DNA from: Allobosea sp. Tri-44
Lineage (GTDB): Bacteria > Pseudomonadota > Alphaproteobacteria > Rhizobiales > Beijerinckiaceae
NCBI RefSeq assembly: GCF_004123845.1
Contig: NZ_NBDP01000019.1
Coordinates: 520,398 to 584,397, forward strand
DNA length: 64,000 bases
Direction: 5' to 3'
The first letter of the stretch is position 1. Each line of letters begins with the position of its first letter. A model generated the notes under the pieces. It searched no databases. It worked only from the letters and a program-made list of their open reading frames with translations, and was not told where the DNA came from. Shown here piece after piece: positions 33,365 through 43,887 of this stretch. Position numbers and translations under genes: made by a program.

Positions 33365-36300
33365 TTAGACCTGCTCCTCCTTGGGCCGGGTCGATGGCCG
33401 CAGGCGCTCGCGCAGGCCCTGGAAGACGACATAGAGCGCCGGGATCACGAAGATGCCGAGGAAGGACGCGAACAGCATGCCGCCGAAGACGGGCGTGCCG
33501 ACATCGCGCCTGGCGAGTTTCGACGGCCCTTCCGCGATCACGAGCGGCAGCAGGCCGAGGATGAAGGCGAAGGACGTCATCATCACCGGGCGGAAGCGCA
33601 GCCGCGCGCCTTCCGTCGCCGCATGCAGGAGTGGGTGTCCCTTCTCGCGCAGTTCCTTGGCGAACTCGACGATCAGGATGCCGTTCTTCGCCGCGAGGCC
33701 GATCAGCACGACGATGCCGATCTGGGCATAGAGGTCGAGCGTCAACCCGGCGATGACGATCGCGACGAAGGCACCGAGCACAGCGACCGCCACCGAGAGC
33801 AGCACGGGCACGGGGATAGTCCAGCTCTCATAGAGCGCGACCAGGAAGAGGTAGGCGAAGAGCAGGGCGAAGGCGAGGATCATCCCCGTCTGTCCCTCGG
33901 CCCGCTTCTCCTGGAAGGACACGTCGGTCCATTCGCCACGATAGCCCGTCGACAGTGTCTTGGCCGCGACCGTTTCCATCGCCTTCAGTGCCTGGCCCGA
34001 GGAGACGCCCGGCGCCGGCGAGCCCTGCAGCGTTACTGCGAGGCGGTTGTTGTAGCGGATCAGCGCTTGCGGGCCGACGACGACCTTGGCCTCGACGAAA
34101 GAGCGCAGTGGAACCATGTCGCCCGAGCGACTGCGGACATTGATGCGGTAGATGTCGTTGACCGAGGCACGATCGGTGCCCTCGGCCTGGACCTGAACCT
34201 GCCAGGTCCGGCCGAACAGATTCATGTCGTTGACGTAGTAGCCGCCGAGCGAGGCCTGCAGGGCCTGGAAGACGTCGCTCAGCGCGACGCCGAGGATCTG
34301 GATCTTGTCGCGGTCGATGTCGAGATAGATCGAGGGTGCCGAATCCGAGAAGGTCGAGAACACCCGCCGCAATTGCGGGTCCTGGTTGGCGGCGATTGTG
34401 AGGCCGCGCAGCGTTCGGCCGAGCGCCTTGGGATCGGACGACCCCATGTCCATCAGGACGTAGCTGAAGCCGCCGCCACTGCCGAGACCGATGATCGGCG
34501 GGGGCGCGACCGGCACGACGGTGCCGTCGCGCACTGCGCGGAACTTCTGCGCCAACCGGGCGATGACCGCTGAAGCCGAGTCCTCTGCACCCTTGCGCTC
34601 GTCGAACGGCTTCAGCGTCACCACGAAGAAGCCGGCATTGGGCTGGGAATAGTTGTCGAGGAAGTTGAGGCCGATGATCGTGGAATAGTCCGCGATCGCC
34701 TTCTCGCTCTTCAGGATGCCCTCGACCTCGGCGGCGAGCGTCGATGTCCGCCCGATCGAAGCGCCGTCGGGCAATTGGGCGACGACGAAGAAGGCGCCCT
34801 GGTCGTCCTCCGGCAGGAAGCCGGTCGGCGTGATCCGCCCCATCGCATAGATGCCGGCGCCGAAGGCCGCGGTCAAAGCGATGCTTATGAGCGCGACGCG
34901 CACGAGACGCGCCACGGCCGAGCCATAGCGGTCGCGCGTCCAGTCGATGCCGCGCATGACATAGCCGATCGGCCCGCGCCGCGGCCCGTGATGCGGCTTC
35001 AGCAGGATGGCGCAGAGCGCCGGCGACAGCGTCAGCGCGTTGATGGCGGACAGCACCATCGCGACCGCGACGGTGACCGCGAACTGCCGGAAGAGCTCGC
35101 CGGAAATGCCGGGGATGAAGGCGACCGGCACGAAGACCGAGAGCAGCACCAGCGTGATCGCGATGATCGGCGCGACGATCTCGCCCATGGCGCGCTTGGT
35201 CGCCTCGGCGGGCGTCAGCTCGGGATGCTCCTCCATCACGCGCTCGACATTCTCGATGACGACGATGGCGTCGTCGACGACGATGCCGATGGCGAGGACC
35301 ACGGCGAGCAGCGAGACGGTGTTGGCGGAATAGCCGATGGCGTTGAGCACGATGAAGGCGCCGACGAGGCTCACCGGTACGGCGATGGTCGGGATCAGCG
35401 TCGCCCTCAGATTGCCGAGGAACAGATAGACGACGAGCACGACGAGGACGAAGGCCTCGATCAGCGTCTTCTGGACCTCGTGGATGGTGGCGGTGACGAA
35501 GGCGGTCGGGTCATAGGTGACCTTCCATTCGAGGCCTTCCGGGAAGGACTTCTGGAGGTCGCCGATCGTCTTCTTGACGGCGTCGAGGGCGGTGATCGCG
35601 TTGGCGCCGGGCGATTGGTAGACGCCGATCAGCACGGCGGGACCGCCGTTCAGCCTTGTGTCGCGATCAAGATTGGCGGCGCCGAGCTCGAGGCGCGCCA
35701 CATCCGAGAGCCGCAGCACCGAGCCGTCGGCATTGGTGCGCAGCACGATCTTGCCGAACTCCTCCGGCGTGCTCAGGCGGCCCTTGGTCTGGATATTGAG
35801 CTGCAATTGCTGATCGTCGGAGATAGGGCGGGCGCCGATGCGCCCGACGGCCGCCTGCGCGTTCTGGGCCTGGATCGCGGCGATGATGTCGCCGGTGGTC
35901 AGGTTCAGCCCGGTCAGGCTGTCGGTACGGATCCAGGCGCGGATGGCGTAGTCCTGCGCGCCGAACAGCGCGGCGTCGCCGACGCCCGGGGTCGAGCGGA
36001 TCGCGTCGAGCAGGTTGATCGTGACGTAGTTCGAGACGAACAGGGTGTCGTAATTGCCCTTCGGCGCATAGACGGCGATGACGCCGAGCAGCGCCGACGA
36101 CTTCTTCTTCACGACGATGCCGCTGCGCTGCGCTTCCTGCGGCAGCTTCGACAGGGCAATCTGGACGCGGTTGTTGACGTTGACGCTGTTGATGTCCGGG
36201 TTGGTGCCGAGCTCGAACGAGACCAGCAGCGAATAGCTGCCGTCATTGCCGCTGACGCTCTTCATGTAGAGCATCTTGTCGGTGCCGACGATCTGGGCCT

Positions 36301-36499
36301 CGATCGGCTGTGCCACCGTCTGCTCGACCACGGCGGCCGAGGCGCCGGGATAGGAGGTCGTCACCGAAACCTGCGGCGGCACGATATCGGGATATTGCGC
36401 CACCGGGATCGCAAATAGCGACAACAGACCCGCGATCGTGGTGACGAGCGCGATGACGATGGCCAGCCGCGGCCGGTCGACGAAGACGGAGCTCAGCAT
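33365..36499 (-). CDS. RND efflux pump inner-membrane transporter (AcrB/MexB family)
   Basis: 1044 residues, the normal length for the HAE1 group. It begins [19 protein letters not shown] (first membrane helix) and has the hallmark periplasmic stretch [18 protein letters not shown]. The transmembrane region around residue 400 reads [20 protein letters not shown], with the paired aspartates of the proton relay, followed by [15 protein letters not shown] sequence ([19 protein letters not shown]). A second half repeats the fold. It exports drugs or other amphiphiles in a tripartite complex. Its adaptor ends 4 nt upstream of the start. No TolC-type channel is nearby, so a shared one is likely. 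Confidence 0.95.
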   Translation of the reverse strand: MLSSVFVDRPRLAIVIALVTTIAGLLSLFAIPVAQYPDIVPPQVSVTTSYPGASAAVVEQTVAQPIEAQIVGTDKMLYMKSVSGNDGSYSLLVSFELGTNPDINSVNVNNRVQIALSKLPQEAQRSGIVVKKKSSALLGVIAVYAPKGNYDTLFVSNYVTINLLDAIRSTPGVGDAALFGAQDYAIRAWIRTDSLTGLNLTTGDIIAAIQAQNAQAAVGRIGARPISDDQQLQLNIQTKGRLSTPEEFGKIVLRTNADGSVLRLSDVARLELGAANLDRDTRLNGGPAVLIGVYQSPGANAITALDAVKKTIGDLQKSFPEGLEWKVTYDPTAFVTATIHEVQKTLIEAFVLVVLVVYLFLGNLRATLIPTIAVPVSLVGAFIVLNAIGYSANTVSLLAVVLAIGIVVDDAIVVIENVERVMEEHPELTPAEATKRAMGEIVAPIIAITLVLLSVFVPVAFIPGISGELFRQFAVTVAVAMVLSAINALTLSPALCAILLKPHHGPRRGPIGYVMRGIDWTRDRYGSAVARLVRVALISIALTAAFGAGIYAMGRITPTGFLPEDDQGAFFVVAQLPDGASIGRTSTLAAEVEGILKSEKAIADYSTIIGLNFLDNYSQPNAGFFVVTLKPFDERKGAEDSASAVIARLAQKFRAVRDGTVVPVAPPPIIGLGSGGGFSYVLMDMGSSDPKALGRTLRGLTIAANQDPQLRRVFSTFSDSAPSIYLDIDRDKIQILGVALSDVFQALQASLGGYYVNDMNLFGRTWQVQVQAEGTDRASVNDIYRINVRSRSGDMVPLRSFVEAKVVVGPQALIRYNNRLAVTLQGSPAPGVSSGQALKAMETVAAKTLSTGYRGEWTDVSFQEKRAEGQTGMILAFALLFAYLFLVALYESWTIPVPVLLSVAVAVLGAFVAIVIAGLTLDLYAQIGIVVLIGLAAKNGILIVEFAKELREKGHPLLHAATEGARLRFRPVMMTSFAFILGLLPLVIAEGPSKLARRDVGTPVFGGMLFASFLGIFVIPALYVVFQGLRERLRPSTRPKEEQV

Positions 36500-36503
36500 C
36501 GGC

Positions 36504-37664
36504 TCAGCTCCGGCCGGCCGGCGGTGTCACGGGCGAAGCCAGCACAGGCACGCCCGGCCTCAGATTCTGCAGGCCCTGGATGACGATCTGCTCATTGCCT
36601 GCGAGCCCAGACTCGACGACGACATAGGAGCCGGCCTCCGCTCCGATCTTGACCCGCTTGGCCACCGCCTTGCCGTCCTCGACGGCGAAGACATAGGAGC
36701 CCTGCTGGTCGGCGATCAGCGCCGATTGCGGAACCAGCACCTTCTCCTCGCTCTTGTCGGCCTGGACTGCGACACGCACGAGCGTGCCGTCGAGGAGCTG
36801 GCCCGTCGGATTGGGCAGCGTGGCGCGCACCAGCACGGTATCGGTGGCGCGCTCGACCGAGACGTCGACGAAGTCGACGCGGCCCTTCTGGTCATAGGTC
36901 GAGCCATCGGAGAATTTGAGGCTGACGAGCGGGGCCGAGCCATCGGTGGGCAGCCGGTTCGTCTTCAGCGCCAGGAACTCGCGCTGGCTGACCGGGAAGA
37001 TGACATACATCGGATCGTCGCTGACGATCTGCGCCAGTACGCCGCTGTCGGGCCCGACGACATTGCCCTTGGTCAGCTTGGTGCGGCCGATGCGGCCGGC
37101 GATCGGTGCCTTGATCTCGGTGTAGCCGAGATTGATCTGCGCCGTCTTCAGATTGGCGGCGGCGGTGGTCTCGTCACCCTGCGCGCCCTTTTCCTCGGCG
37201 ACGCGCTGGTCGCGGACCGCGACCGAGCCGGCATTGGTGCGCAGCAGGTCCTCGGCGCGCTGGCGCTGCAGGCTGGCGTTCTGCAGGGTGCCCTGAGCCC
37301 GCTCCAGCGCACCCTGCGCCTGCTCGACGGCGGCTTCGAACGGCGCGCGCTCGATGCGGAAAAGCGGCGTGCCTTCTGTGACGGTCGCGCCATCCTTGAA
37401 CAGAACGTCATCGAGATAGCCGGTGATGCGGGCGCGGATGTCGACGCGATTGACGGCTTCGATGCGCCCGACGAAATCAGCCGATTGCGTGATGGCGCGC
37501 TTTTCGGCGGTGACGGTGCCGACCGGGACGGCTGCGGGTGCAGGCTGCTGGGCGAGGGAACTTGTTGCTGGTCCGAAGGCGAAAGCGGCCGCAAGCGCCA
37601 TGACGGGGAGATGCAAGGCCGAAGAGATCCGCTTCACGCGCGCCATCCGTGAAAGCTCAGACAT
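36504..37664 (-). CDS. RND efflux periplasmic adaptor (AcrA/MexA family)
   Basis: 386 residues with an N-terminal signal segment ([22 protein letters not shown]). The adaptor architecture is visible: [24 protein letters not shown] lipoyl half ([17 protein letters not shown]), a coiled hairpin ([20 protein letters not shown]), the second lipoyl half ([20 protein letters not shown]) and a beta-barrel domain ([15 protein letters not shown]). A lipobox is not evident. It is the first gene of a two-gene operon with the RND transporter. A short palindrome, CTGTTACAG (37772-37780), lies upstream and could be a repressor site, but no regulator gene is adjacent. Confidence 0.94.
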   Translation of the reverse strand: MSELSRMARVKRISSALHLPVMALAAAFAFGPATSSLAQQPAPAAVPVGTVTAEKRAITQSADFVGRIEAVNRVDIRARITGYLDDVLFKDGATVTEGTPLFRIERAPFEAAVEQAQGALERAQGTLQNASLQRQRAEDLLRTNAGSVAVRDQRVAEEKGAQGDETTAAANLKTAQINLGYTEIKAPIAGRIGRTKLTKGNVVGPDSGVLAQIVSDDPMYVIFPVSQREFLALKTNRLPTDGSAPLVSLKFSDGSTYDQKGRVDFVDVSVERATDTVLVRATLPNPTGQLLDGTLVRVAVQADKSEEKVLVPQSALIADQQGSYVFAVEDGKAVAKRVKIGAEAGSYVVVESGLAGNEQIVIQGLQNLRPGVPVLASPVTPPAGRS

Positions 37665-37901
37665 AGGCCACTCCTCTTCGCCGCCAACGCACTGCCGCGG
37701 TCGTCAACTGCAGCGCACACAACCCTATCCCGCGTCGATACTGAGCATTTTCCGCCGGGAACGCTACGGTCCTGTTACAGAATTGCGATGTGCGTCGGTT
37801 GTCTTTCTTGTGGTTGCGTGAATGCGCCCGCGACAATCCACCGAACCTGCCGGCACGGGCGTAACTCAGTTGGGCGGTTGGGTCATGCTCGGTGTTCCCG
37901 C

Positions 37902-38017
37902 TAGAGCAGGATGCGAAAAAGTGGGAACCGGTTTTTCGCTGTGATCCTGCTCTAACTCTTTGATGAGAGACGGATTCAGATTTCAGATGGAAGCGCCTTG
38001 CGATTCCATCTGAAATC
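37902..38017. repeat. Tandem palindromic intergenic repeat (RIME-like)
   Basis: Two palindromes follow each other: TAGAGCAGGAT (37902) with ATCCTGCTCTA (37944), enclosing GAAAAA/TTTTTC, and GATTTCAGATGGAA (37979) with TTCCATCTGAAATC (38004). The first motif resembles the intergenic mosaic elements dispersed in Rhizobiales genomes. The 361-nt spacer 37665-38025 holds this repeat and the efflux promoter region but no gene. Confidence 0.6.
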
Positions 38018-38025
38018 ATCCGGCT

Positions 38026-39033
38026 CTAGGCATGGCCATAGGCATCGGCACCATCCTCGCCCGCCGGCTCCTGCCGGTCGAAGGCTTTGAGCCAGTGCGA
38101 CAGGCCAGGTGGGGGAGAAGCCGCCCGCAACTGCCGCAATGCGACGCGAACCGTATGGCGGGCGAACTTGTTCGCCGGCTCCCGGAAGTCGGCCGGGTCT
38201 GAGCCTGAGCGGATCGCATCCAGAAGCTTGCGCTTCAGCGCCGCGAGTTCGGGATCGCCATTGGCGGCGAGGAGCGTCTGAAAGCGCTCATGCGCCGCGC
38301 CATCCCATGGCCTCGATCGGGCCATCGCATCCTTTAGCGGGTGGGCCGGGACGAGATGGGCGACGGGAACCCAGCCTTCCGGAACAGGCTCGGTCGCCGC
38401 ATGGGTGCGCCCGCTGCGCAGCAATTGCGGCAGCACATGGGTATGCGGGCCTTCGGGGCTCTTGCCGTCGGCCGGCGGGATCGGCTGGTAGACCTCGCAG
38501 CGGCCGGCGCGCGTGATGAAGACGCGATGCGGTCCGGCCGCGACGATCGCTGCCATCGCCGGATTGTCGGCTTCGAACAAGCTCCGGCCGCCGACCGAGC
38601 GCAAGGTCGCGATCAGCGCGGGATCTTCGGTGCGGATGCAGATATCGACTTGCAGCGTGCCGAGGCCCATGTCGAACAGGATGCTGGCGCGGTCCTTTGC
38701 TCGCAGCGCCGCTTCGTCGGGACCGAGCTCGGTCAGGGCCGTGCGCCGGTTCATCGCGCAGGCCGCTTCCGGCAGGCAGAGCGCGACGCGATGGCTCCAG
38801 CCCTGACCGACCGCGGTCTCGGAGGCGAAGAGCCTGACCTCGGAGAGGTCGTCGAAGCCGATGCCGCCGCGATTCGTGACGGCCAAGAGGTGGCCCGGAC
38901 CGTTGTCGAGCACGACCGGCTCTTCGGGATCGCGCATGAACTCGGCGATGGCGCCGAAGGTGCCGAGATTCCACTGCGTTGTCACTGTGGCGAGTTCCGC
39001 GCGGATCAGGCTGGTCACGTCGTCTGCCGTCAT
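38026..39033 (-). CDS. Uncharacterised protein at the end of the B12 uptake operon
   Basis: 335 residues; ATG at 39033 overlaps the btuD stop by 4 nt, so it is co-transcribed. No signal peptide or membrane segments, so it is probably cytoplasmic. Recognisable stretches are WNLGTFGAIAEFMRD, GRSLFEADNPAMAAI, PHTHVLPQLLRSGRTHAA and the tail KFARHTVRVALRQLR. The PHTHVLP motif and acidic surroundings would permit metal or cofactor binding, which is inference. I recall such genes beside corrinoid ABC transporters in this order (possibly DUF6925, unchecked). A role in cobalamin handling is suggested only by the operon. Confidence 0.85.
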   Translation of the reverse strand: MTADDVTSLIRAELATVTTQWNLGTFGAIAEFMRDPEEPVVLDNGPGHLLAVTNRGGIGFDDLSEVRLFASETAVGQGWSHRVALCLPEAACAMNRRTALTELGPDEAALRAKDRASILFDMGLGTLQVDICIRTEDPALIATLRSVGGRSLFEADNPAMAAIVAAGPHRVFITRAGRCEVYQPIPPADGKSPEGPHTHVLPQLLRSGRTHAATEPVPEGWVPVAHLVPAHPLKDAMARSRPWDGAAHERFQTLLAANGDPELAALKRKLLDAIRSGSDPADFREPANKFARHTVRVALRQLRAASPPPGLSHWLKAFDRQEPAGEDGADAYGHA

Positions 39034-39821
39034 CGGCCGGTTTCTCCATGGTTCAGCGCCTGCCAGGGCAGCACGAAGTCCTTGCCATCGCGGCTGCCGC
39101 GCGTGACTTCGATGCCGAAGGCGCGGGCGAGATTGCCGTCATTGAGCACGGCGGCGGGCGGGCCATCAGCGAGGATGCGTCCGTCATCGAGAAGGACGAG
39201 TCGGTCGCAGAAGCGGCCGGCGAGCGAGAGGTCGTGCAGCACGACGACGACACCGGTGCCGCTGGTGGCGATGCGCCGGAACAGCGCCATCGCCTCGAGC
39301 TGATGGCGTGGGTCGAGCCCGACCAGCGGCTCGTCGGCGAGCAGCATCTCCGCCTCGACGGCCAGTGCCCGCGCCAGCAGGACCCGCATGCGCTCGCCGC
39401 CGGAGAGGCTATCGAGGCTGCGCGCGCGGAAGGCGCTCGTATCGGTCGCGGCGAAGGCGTTAGTGATCGCAGCCTTGTCGGCTGCGGTGAGGTCGGCGAA
39501 GGGGCGCCGATGCGGCAGGCGGCCGAGTGCGACGACGGCTTCCGCCCGCATCTGCCATTGCACGTTGCCGCCCTGGGCGAGGAAGGCAAGGCGCTGTGCC
39601 AGTGTGCGGCGTCCCAGCGCTCTTGCGGACTTGCCGTCATAGAGCACAGTGCCGGCTGCCGGCCGCAGCAGGTCGGCGAGGATGCGCAGCAAGGTGGTCT
39701 TGCCGGCGCCGTTGGCGCCGATCAGGCCGACGAGCTCGCCGGGGCGCAGCGCAAGGTCGATCCCGGCCAGGATCGGCTTGCCGTCGAAGGTGATCGCGAT
39801 GCCTTCAGCTTCGATACGCAT
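39030..39821 (-). CDS. btuD: Vitamin B12 / corrinoid ABC transporter ATP-binding protein
   Basis: 263 residues from the ATG at 39821, overlapping the permease stop (TGATG). Motifs: Walker A GANGAGKTT, Q-loop region AQRLAFLAQGG, signature LSGGERMRVLLARAL, Walker B MLLADEPLVGLD and the switch VVVLHDLS. The protein powers import across the inner membrane. A cobalamin riboswitch upstream of the operon and the BtuB-like receptor point to B12 or a precursor as substrate, although related ATPases carry siderophores and heme. Confidence 0.9.
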   Translation of the reverse strand: MRIEAEGIAITFDGKPILAGIDLALRPGELVGLIGANGAGKTTLLRILADLLRPAAGTVLYDGKSARALGRRTLAQRLAFLAQGGNVQWQMRAEAVVALGRLPHRRPFADLTAADKAAITNAFAATDTSAFRARSLDSLSGGERMRVLLARALAVEAEMLLADEPLVGLDPRHQLEAMALFRRIATSGTGVVVVLHDLSLAGRFCDRLVLLDDGRILADGPPAAVLNDGNLARAFGIEVTRGSRDGKDFVLPWQALNHGETGR

Positions 39822-40846
39822 CACGCCTCCCGCCGCAGGCGCTGGATCAGGCTGAACAGGAAGGGCGCGCCGATCAGGGCGGTGACGACGCCGAGCTTGA
39901 GCTCGGGCCGGATCGGCATGAGCCTGAGCGCCGTGTCGGCGGCGAGCAGGAGGATCGCGCCGCCGAAGCCGCTGACCAGCAGGAGGCGGCCGGGCTTTTG
40001 GCCAACCAGCGGGCGCAGGAGATGCGGCACCACCAAACCGACAAAGCCGATCGCCCCGGTGACGGCGACGGCACTGCCGACGGCGAGCGCGGCACCGCCG
40101 ATCAGGCGCACCCGCAGCCAGGTCAGGTCGAAGCCGAGGCTGCGCGCCGTGTCCTCGCCGAGCGTCAGGCTGTCGAGCGCCGGTGCGCTTGAGAGCAGCA
40201 CGACCCAGCCGACGAGCATCAACGGCAGCACCAGCCAGACATGGATCAGGCTGCGATCGGCAAGCGAGCCCATCAGCCAGAACACGATCTCCAGCGCGGC
40301 ATAGGGGTTGGGCGCCAGGTTGAGCACGAGCGAGGTCATCGCCCCGGCAAAGCTGTTGATCGCAACGCCGGCAAGGATCAGCGTCATCGTGCCGGCGCCG
40401 CGGCCGTTGAGGGCAAAGAGCAGCAGCACGGCGAGCAGCGCGCCGGTGATGCCGCCGAGCGGCAGAGCAAGCGCGAAGGCCCCGGCGAAGCCGGAATAGA
40501 ACACTGTGACGGCGCCGAAGGCGGCGGTGCTGGAGATGCCGACGATGCCGGGCTCGGCCAGTGGATTGCGCAGCAGACCCTGCATCGCCGCGCCGGCCAG
40601 GCCGAGGCTGAAGCCGACGAGAGCGCCGAGAATGGCGCGTGGCAGGCGCAGTTCGACCAGCACCAGTGCGGGCAGGCTCTGGCGTCCGGCGAACCAGTCA
40701 CTGAGCGCGGCGGGCAGGTCGAGTTCGGCATAGCCGACCTCCAGCGACAGCACGGCCATGACGAACGTGGCGGCGGCCAGCAGGGCTACGAGCCGCCAAT
40801 AGGACATCCGGTCGGATGCGGAGGAGGGCATGGCTGCGGCGCTCAT
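39821..40846 (-). CDS. btuC: Vitamin B12 / corrinoid ABC transporter permease (FecCD/BtuC family)
   Basis: 341 residues with about ten hydrophobic segments. Typical FecCD motifs are visible: LRLPRAILGALVGFSLGLAG near the N-terminus, MQGLLRNPLAEPGIVGIS, and GFVGLVVPHLLRPLVG in the cytoplasmic coupling region, followed by LPVGSAVAVT-like sequence. The ATG at 40846 overlaps the btuF stop by 4 nt. It forms a dimeric channel with two BtuD subunits. Confidence 0.9.
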   Translation of the reverse strand: MSAAAMPSSASDRMSYWRLVALLAAATFVMAVLSLEVGYAELDLPAALSDWFAGRQSLPALVLVELRLPRAILGALVGFSLGLAGAAMQGLLRNPLAEPGIVGISSTAAFGAVTVFYSGFAGAFALALPLGGITGALLAVLLLFALNGRGAGTMTLILAGVAINSFAGAMTSLVLNLAPNPYAALEIVFWLMGSLADRSLIHVWLVLPLMLVGWVVLLSSAPALDSLTLGEDTARSLGFDLTWLRVRLIGGAALAVGSAVAVTGAIGFVGLVVPHLLRPLVGQKPGRLLLVSGFGGAILLLAADTALRLMPIRPELKLGVVTALIGAPFLFSLIQRLRREA

Positions 40847-41709
40847 GGTCGTTTTCCGGCGGGTGTCGGCGCGGCCGCGTCGAGCAGCAATTCGATCGCA
40901 TCGATCACGGCCGGGCCGGCGCAGGTCCAGAGCTTCGACGGCAGGGCCACCAGCTTCAGCCGGTCGCCGAGCCGGGCGAGGACCGGATGGTGCAGGACCT
41001 CGTGAGCCAGCGAGGGCGCGCCGTCCGGCGTGGTGTTGAGGATCAGGATGTCGGCCTTGCCGAGCGCGACCGTTTCGAGCGCGATCTGGCCGTAATTATC
41101 GATGCCGAGCTCGGCGGCGAGATTGGTCAGGCCCGCCGCCGTCAGGATCTCGTCGACGAGCGAGCCGCGCCCGGTGGTGAAGCCGTTCGGGCGCAGCACG
41201 ATCGCGCGCGGATGGGCCGGGCGAGGGCGGTCGGCCAGTGCTGCAAGCCGCGCGTCAATCCCGGTGATCAGCGTCTCGCCGCGCTCGGGCTCGCCAAGGA
41301 GCTTGGCCATGTCACGGATCTGCGCGCGCATCTCGGCAAGATTGCGCGGCACGCCGAATTCCCGGACCGTCGTGCCGACGCGCTTCAGCAGCGCGACGGT
41401 CGAGCGCGTCGTATAGGCGCCGGCGATGACGAGATCGGGCTTTAGCACCAGCACCTGCTCGACCAGCCCGTGATTGGCCGGAATGGTGCGGGCGAGCTCG
41501 GCCATGTTGGCGTTGCGCGGGTCCTGCGATAGCCAGGTCACCGAGGCGACGTGCTTCGGTGACGCCAGCCGCAGCAACAACTCGTCAGTGCACATGTTGA
41601 GCGAGACGATGCGCTGCGGGTGGGCCGGTACGTCGTCGGCGCTGGCGAGGCCGCTGGCGGCCGCCAGCCAGAGGCCGAGCGCGAGGGCGGAGACCACGCT
41701 TCTCGTCAT
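40843..41709 (-). CDS. btuF: Periplasmic corrinoid-binding protein (BtuF-like)
   Basis: 288 residues from ATG 41709; an in-frame ATG at 41751 precedes it but would spoil the signal peptide (TRSVVSALALGLWLAAASGLASADD). The mature protein begins PAHPQRIVSLNMCTDELLLRL, the standard class III binding-protein opening, and has DLVIAGAYTTRSTVALLKRVG and the C-terminal LWTCAGPAVIDAIELLL. It delivers ligand to BtuCD. The substrate is inferred from the riboswitch and receptor. Confidence 0.88.
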   Translation of the reverse strand: MTRSVVSALALGLWLAAASGLASADDVPAHPQRIVSLNMCTDELLLRLASPKHVASVTWLSQDPRNANMAELARTIPANHGLVEQVLVLKPDLVIAGAYTTRSTVALLKRVGTTVREFGVPRNLAEMRAQIRDMAKLLGEPERGETLITGIDARLAALADRPRPAHPRAIVLRPNGFTTGRGSLVDEILTAAGLTNLAAELGIDNYGQIALETVALGKADILILNTTPDGAPSLAHEVLHHPVLARLGDRLKLVALPSKLWTCAGPAVIDAIELLLDAAAPTPAGKRP

Positions 41710-41815
41710 GGTCGGGCTTGTCCCGACCATCGACGCCTTCCTTGACCACATGCCGTGTTCAAGACGTGGATGCTCGCCACAAGGGCGAGCATGACGGTGG
41801 AGCCTCCCGACGTCC

Positions 41816-43759
41816 TCACAGGCTCATCCTGATCCCGCCGAAGGCGCTGAGGCCCGGGACCAGGAAGCCGACCGGGTTCTCGTAGCGCTTGTCGAACAGG
41901 TTATCGACGCGACCGAACACGGTGAAGCGCTCGTCGACTTTGTAGTCGGCGGCGAGGTTGACGATTTCAGCGCCCGGCGCACGCATCCGCGAGATCGAGA
42001 AGTCGCGATTCCCGTCCATGCGCTCGCCGAGATAGATCAGCGTCGCCGACAGCGTCAGCTTCTCGATCGGCGTCCAGCTCGCGGTGACGCTGGCCTTGTG
42101 GCGCGGCCGGCGCAGCAGTTCCTGGCGCGCCGTCTCGTCCTTGGCGAGCGTGAAGGTGTAGTCCGCGCGGACCTTGAACTGCGGCGTCAGTTCCAGCGCC
42201 GCGAAGGCCTCGACGCCCTTGGTCGTAGCGCGACCGATGTTGGTATAGGAGGTGCGCGCGGCGTTGGTCAGGATCAGGTTGTCGATGTCGTTGTGGAACC
42301 AGGTCGCGCCGAAGTTCACGCGCCCGTTCAGCAGCGGCTGCTCGAAGCCGGCATCCCAGCCGCGGCTCTCTTCCGGCTTCAAGTCGGGATTGCCGTAGAA
42401 GTTGAAGGCCGGGCGTGAATCGCTGAAGCGCTCGCTCAGCGTCGGCGCCTTGAAGCCGGTGCCGTAGCTCGCCTTCAGCTTGGTTTCTGTGCCTGGCACG
42501 ATGAAGACCGGTGCGATGCGATAGGTGGTGTGGCCGCCGAACTTGTCGTCGTGATCGTAGCGGATGTTGGCGACGGTGAAGAAGCGGTCGGTCCAGTTCG
42601 ACTGTAACTCGACGAAGGCGCCCTTGTTGCCGTTCGAGACGGTCTTGTTGGGCGTGTCGAAGCGTTCGGTCTCGTATTGCAGGCCCGCGACCAGTGTCTG
42701 GCCCTTCACGATCTGAAGGTCGCCGCGCCAGTCATATTTGGTGCGCTCGCCGAGGTTTTCGCTTGGCAGGTCGAGGATGCCCGCTGCGTTCGCCCGGCGG
42801 TTCGAGCGATCCTGATTGCTGTAGGAGACGCCGAAGCGGTTGACGAAACGGCCGTCCAGCGGGTCCCAGACGATCTCGCCACGGGTGAAGGCCTGCCGGT
42901 AGTTCTGGCTGCTGCGGAAGTTGTTCGGCCGGCTCGGGAAGCCGGAGTCGCCGGTGAACAGCAATTGCCCGTCGATAAAGCGACCGACCCAGTTGACGCT
43001 CAGCGTGTCGGTCAGCTTGGCGCCGAGACGGGCGGAATAGCTCCAGTTGTCATAGGAGTTCGGATTGCGGCGCCGGCCCAGAGGGACGAGCCCGGGAGGC
43101 GTAATCGGCGTCGCTTCCGCGCGGAAATGGCTGACGCCGAAGGCGTAGTCGAAGCGGTCATTGCCGCCGCTGAGGCCGACGCTCTGATTGAAGGTGCCTT
43201 GGGAGCCGGCTTCGATCGAGCCCGTCAGCTTCGGCGGGCCTTCGCCGCGCTTGCGGGTGATCGAGATGACGCCGCCCAGCGCATTGGCGCCATAGAGGCC
43301 GCTCTGCGGGCCGCGCAGCACCTCGATCCGCTCGATGTCGTTCGTCAGCATCTGGCCGAAATCGAAGGAGCGGTTCGGCGTCGAGGGATCGTTCACTTCG
43401 ATGCCGTCGATCAGCACCTTGACGTGGTTCGAATTGGTGCCGCGCATGAAGACCGAGGTCAGCCCGCCCGGACCGCCGGTCTGGACGATGTTGAGGCCCG
43501 GGACGGCGGCGAGCGCCTGGGGCAGCGTGCGGCGCTGCTGGCGCGCGATCTCTTCGGCAGTAACGACAGTGACGGAGCTGGCGATCTCCCTGGCCGGGGT
43601 CGGCACGCCGGTCGGACTGACGACGAGCTCGTCGAGCGCGATCGGCTTTTCGCCAGACTGCGCCAGCGCAGAGAGCGATGTCAGCATGGTCGAGGCAGCG
43701 AGCAGGGAGGTGGCAAGGAGCAAACGCCCGCTCTTGGCGGGGTTGGGCAAGCGGATCAC
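41816..43759 (-). CDS. btuB: TonB-dependent outer-membrane receptor (BtuB-like)
   Basis: 647 residues with a signal peptide (LLLATSLLAASTMLTSLSALAQ) and a TonB-box-like segment just after it (LDELVVSPTG). The plug domain reads TVVTAEEIARQQRRTLPQAL, VFMRGTNSNHVKVLIDG and RIEVLRGPQSGLYGANALGG. The rest is a beta-barrel of the usual length, ending GLSAFGGIRMSL. It takes up cobalamin across the outer membrane using TonB energy. A cobalamin riboswitch precedes it, and btuF, btuC and btuD follow downstream. Confidence 0.92.
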   Translation of the reverse strand: MIRLPNPAKSGRLLLATSLLAASTMLTSLSALAQSGEKPIALDELVVSPTGVPTPAREIASSVTVVTAEEIARQQRRTLPQALAAVPGLNIVQTGGPGGLTSVFMRGTNSNHVKVLIDGIEVNDPSTPNRSFDFGQMLTNDIERIEVLRGPQSGLYGANALGGVISITRKRGEGPPKLTGSIEAGSQGTFNQSVGLSGGNDRFDYAFGVSHFRAEATPITPPGLVPLGRRRNPNSYDNWSYSARLGAKLTDTLSVNWVGRFIDGQLLFTGDSGFPSRPNNFRSSQNYRQAFTRGEIVWDPLDGRFVNRFGVSYSNQDRSNRRANAAGILDLPSENLGERTKYDWRGDLQIVKGQTLVAGLQYETERFDTPNKTVSNGNKGAFVELQSNWTDRFFTVANIRYDHDDKFGGHTTYRIAPVFIVPGTETKLKASYGTGFKAPTLSERFSDSRPAFNFYGNPDLKPEESRGWDAGFEQPLLNGRVNFGATWFHNDIDNLILTNAARTSYTNIGRATTKGVEAFAALELTPQFKVRADYTFTLAKDETARQELLRRPRHKASVTASWTPIEKLTLSATLIYLGERMDGNRDFSISRMRAPGAEIVNLAADYKVDERFTVFGRVDNLFDKRYENPVGFLVPGLSAFGGIRMSL

Positions 43760-43887
43760 GGGAAAACCTCGGCGGTAACGTCAGTGGCACGTCACCGCGA
43801 ACGAGATGTCCCCACCCGCTCCCGAAACCGGGTGCGCATAGTTCTACCACCCATCAGCGCACCCCGGCCGATGTGTTCGCGTGTGAC

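Noticed and set aside
33263..36418. Several long plus-strand open frames opposite the RND pump gene
   Set aside because: Their products are Asp-, Arg-, Gln- and Gly-rich repeats of complementary codons. The RND protein on the minus strand is unmistakable.
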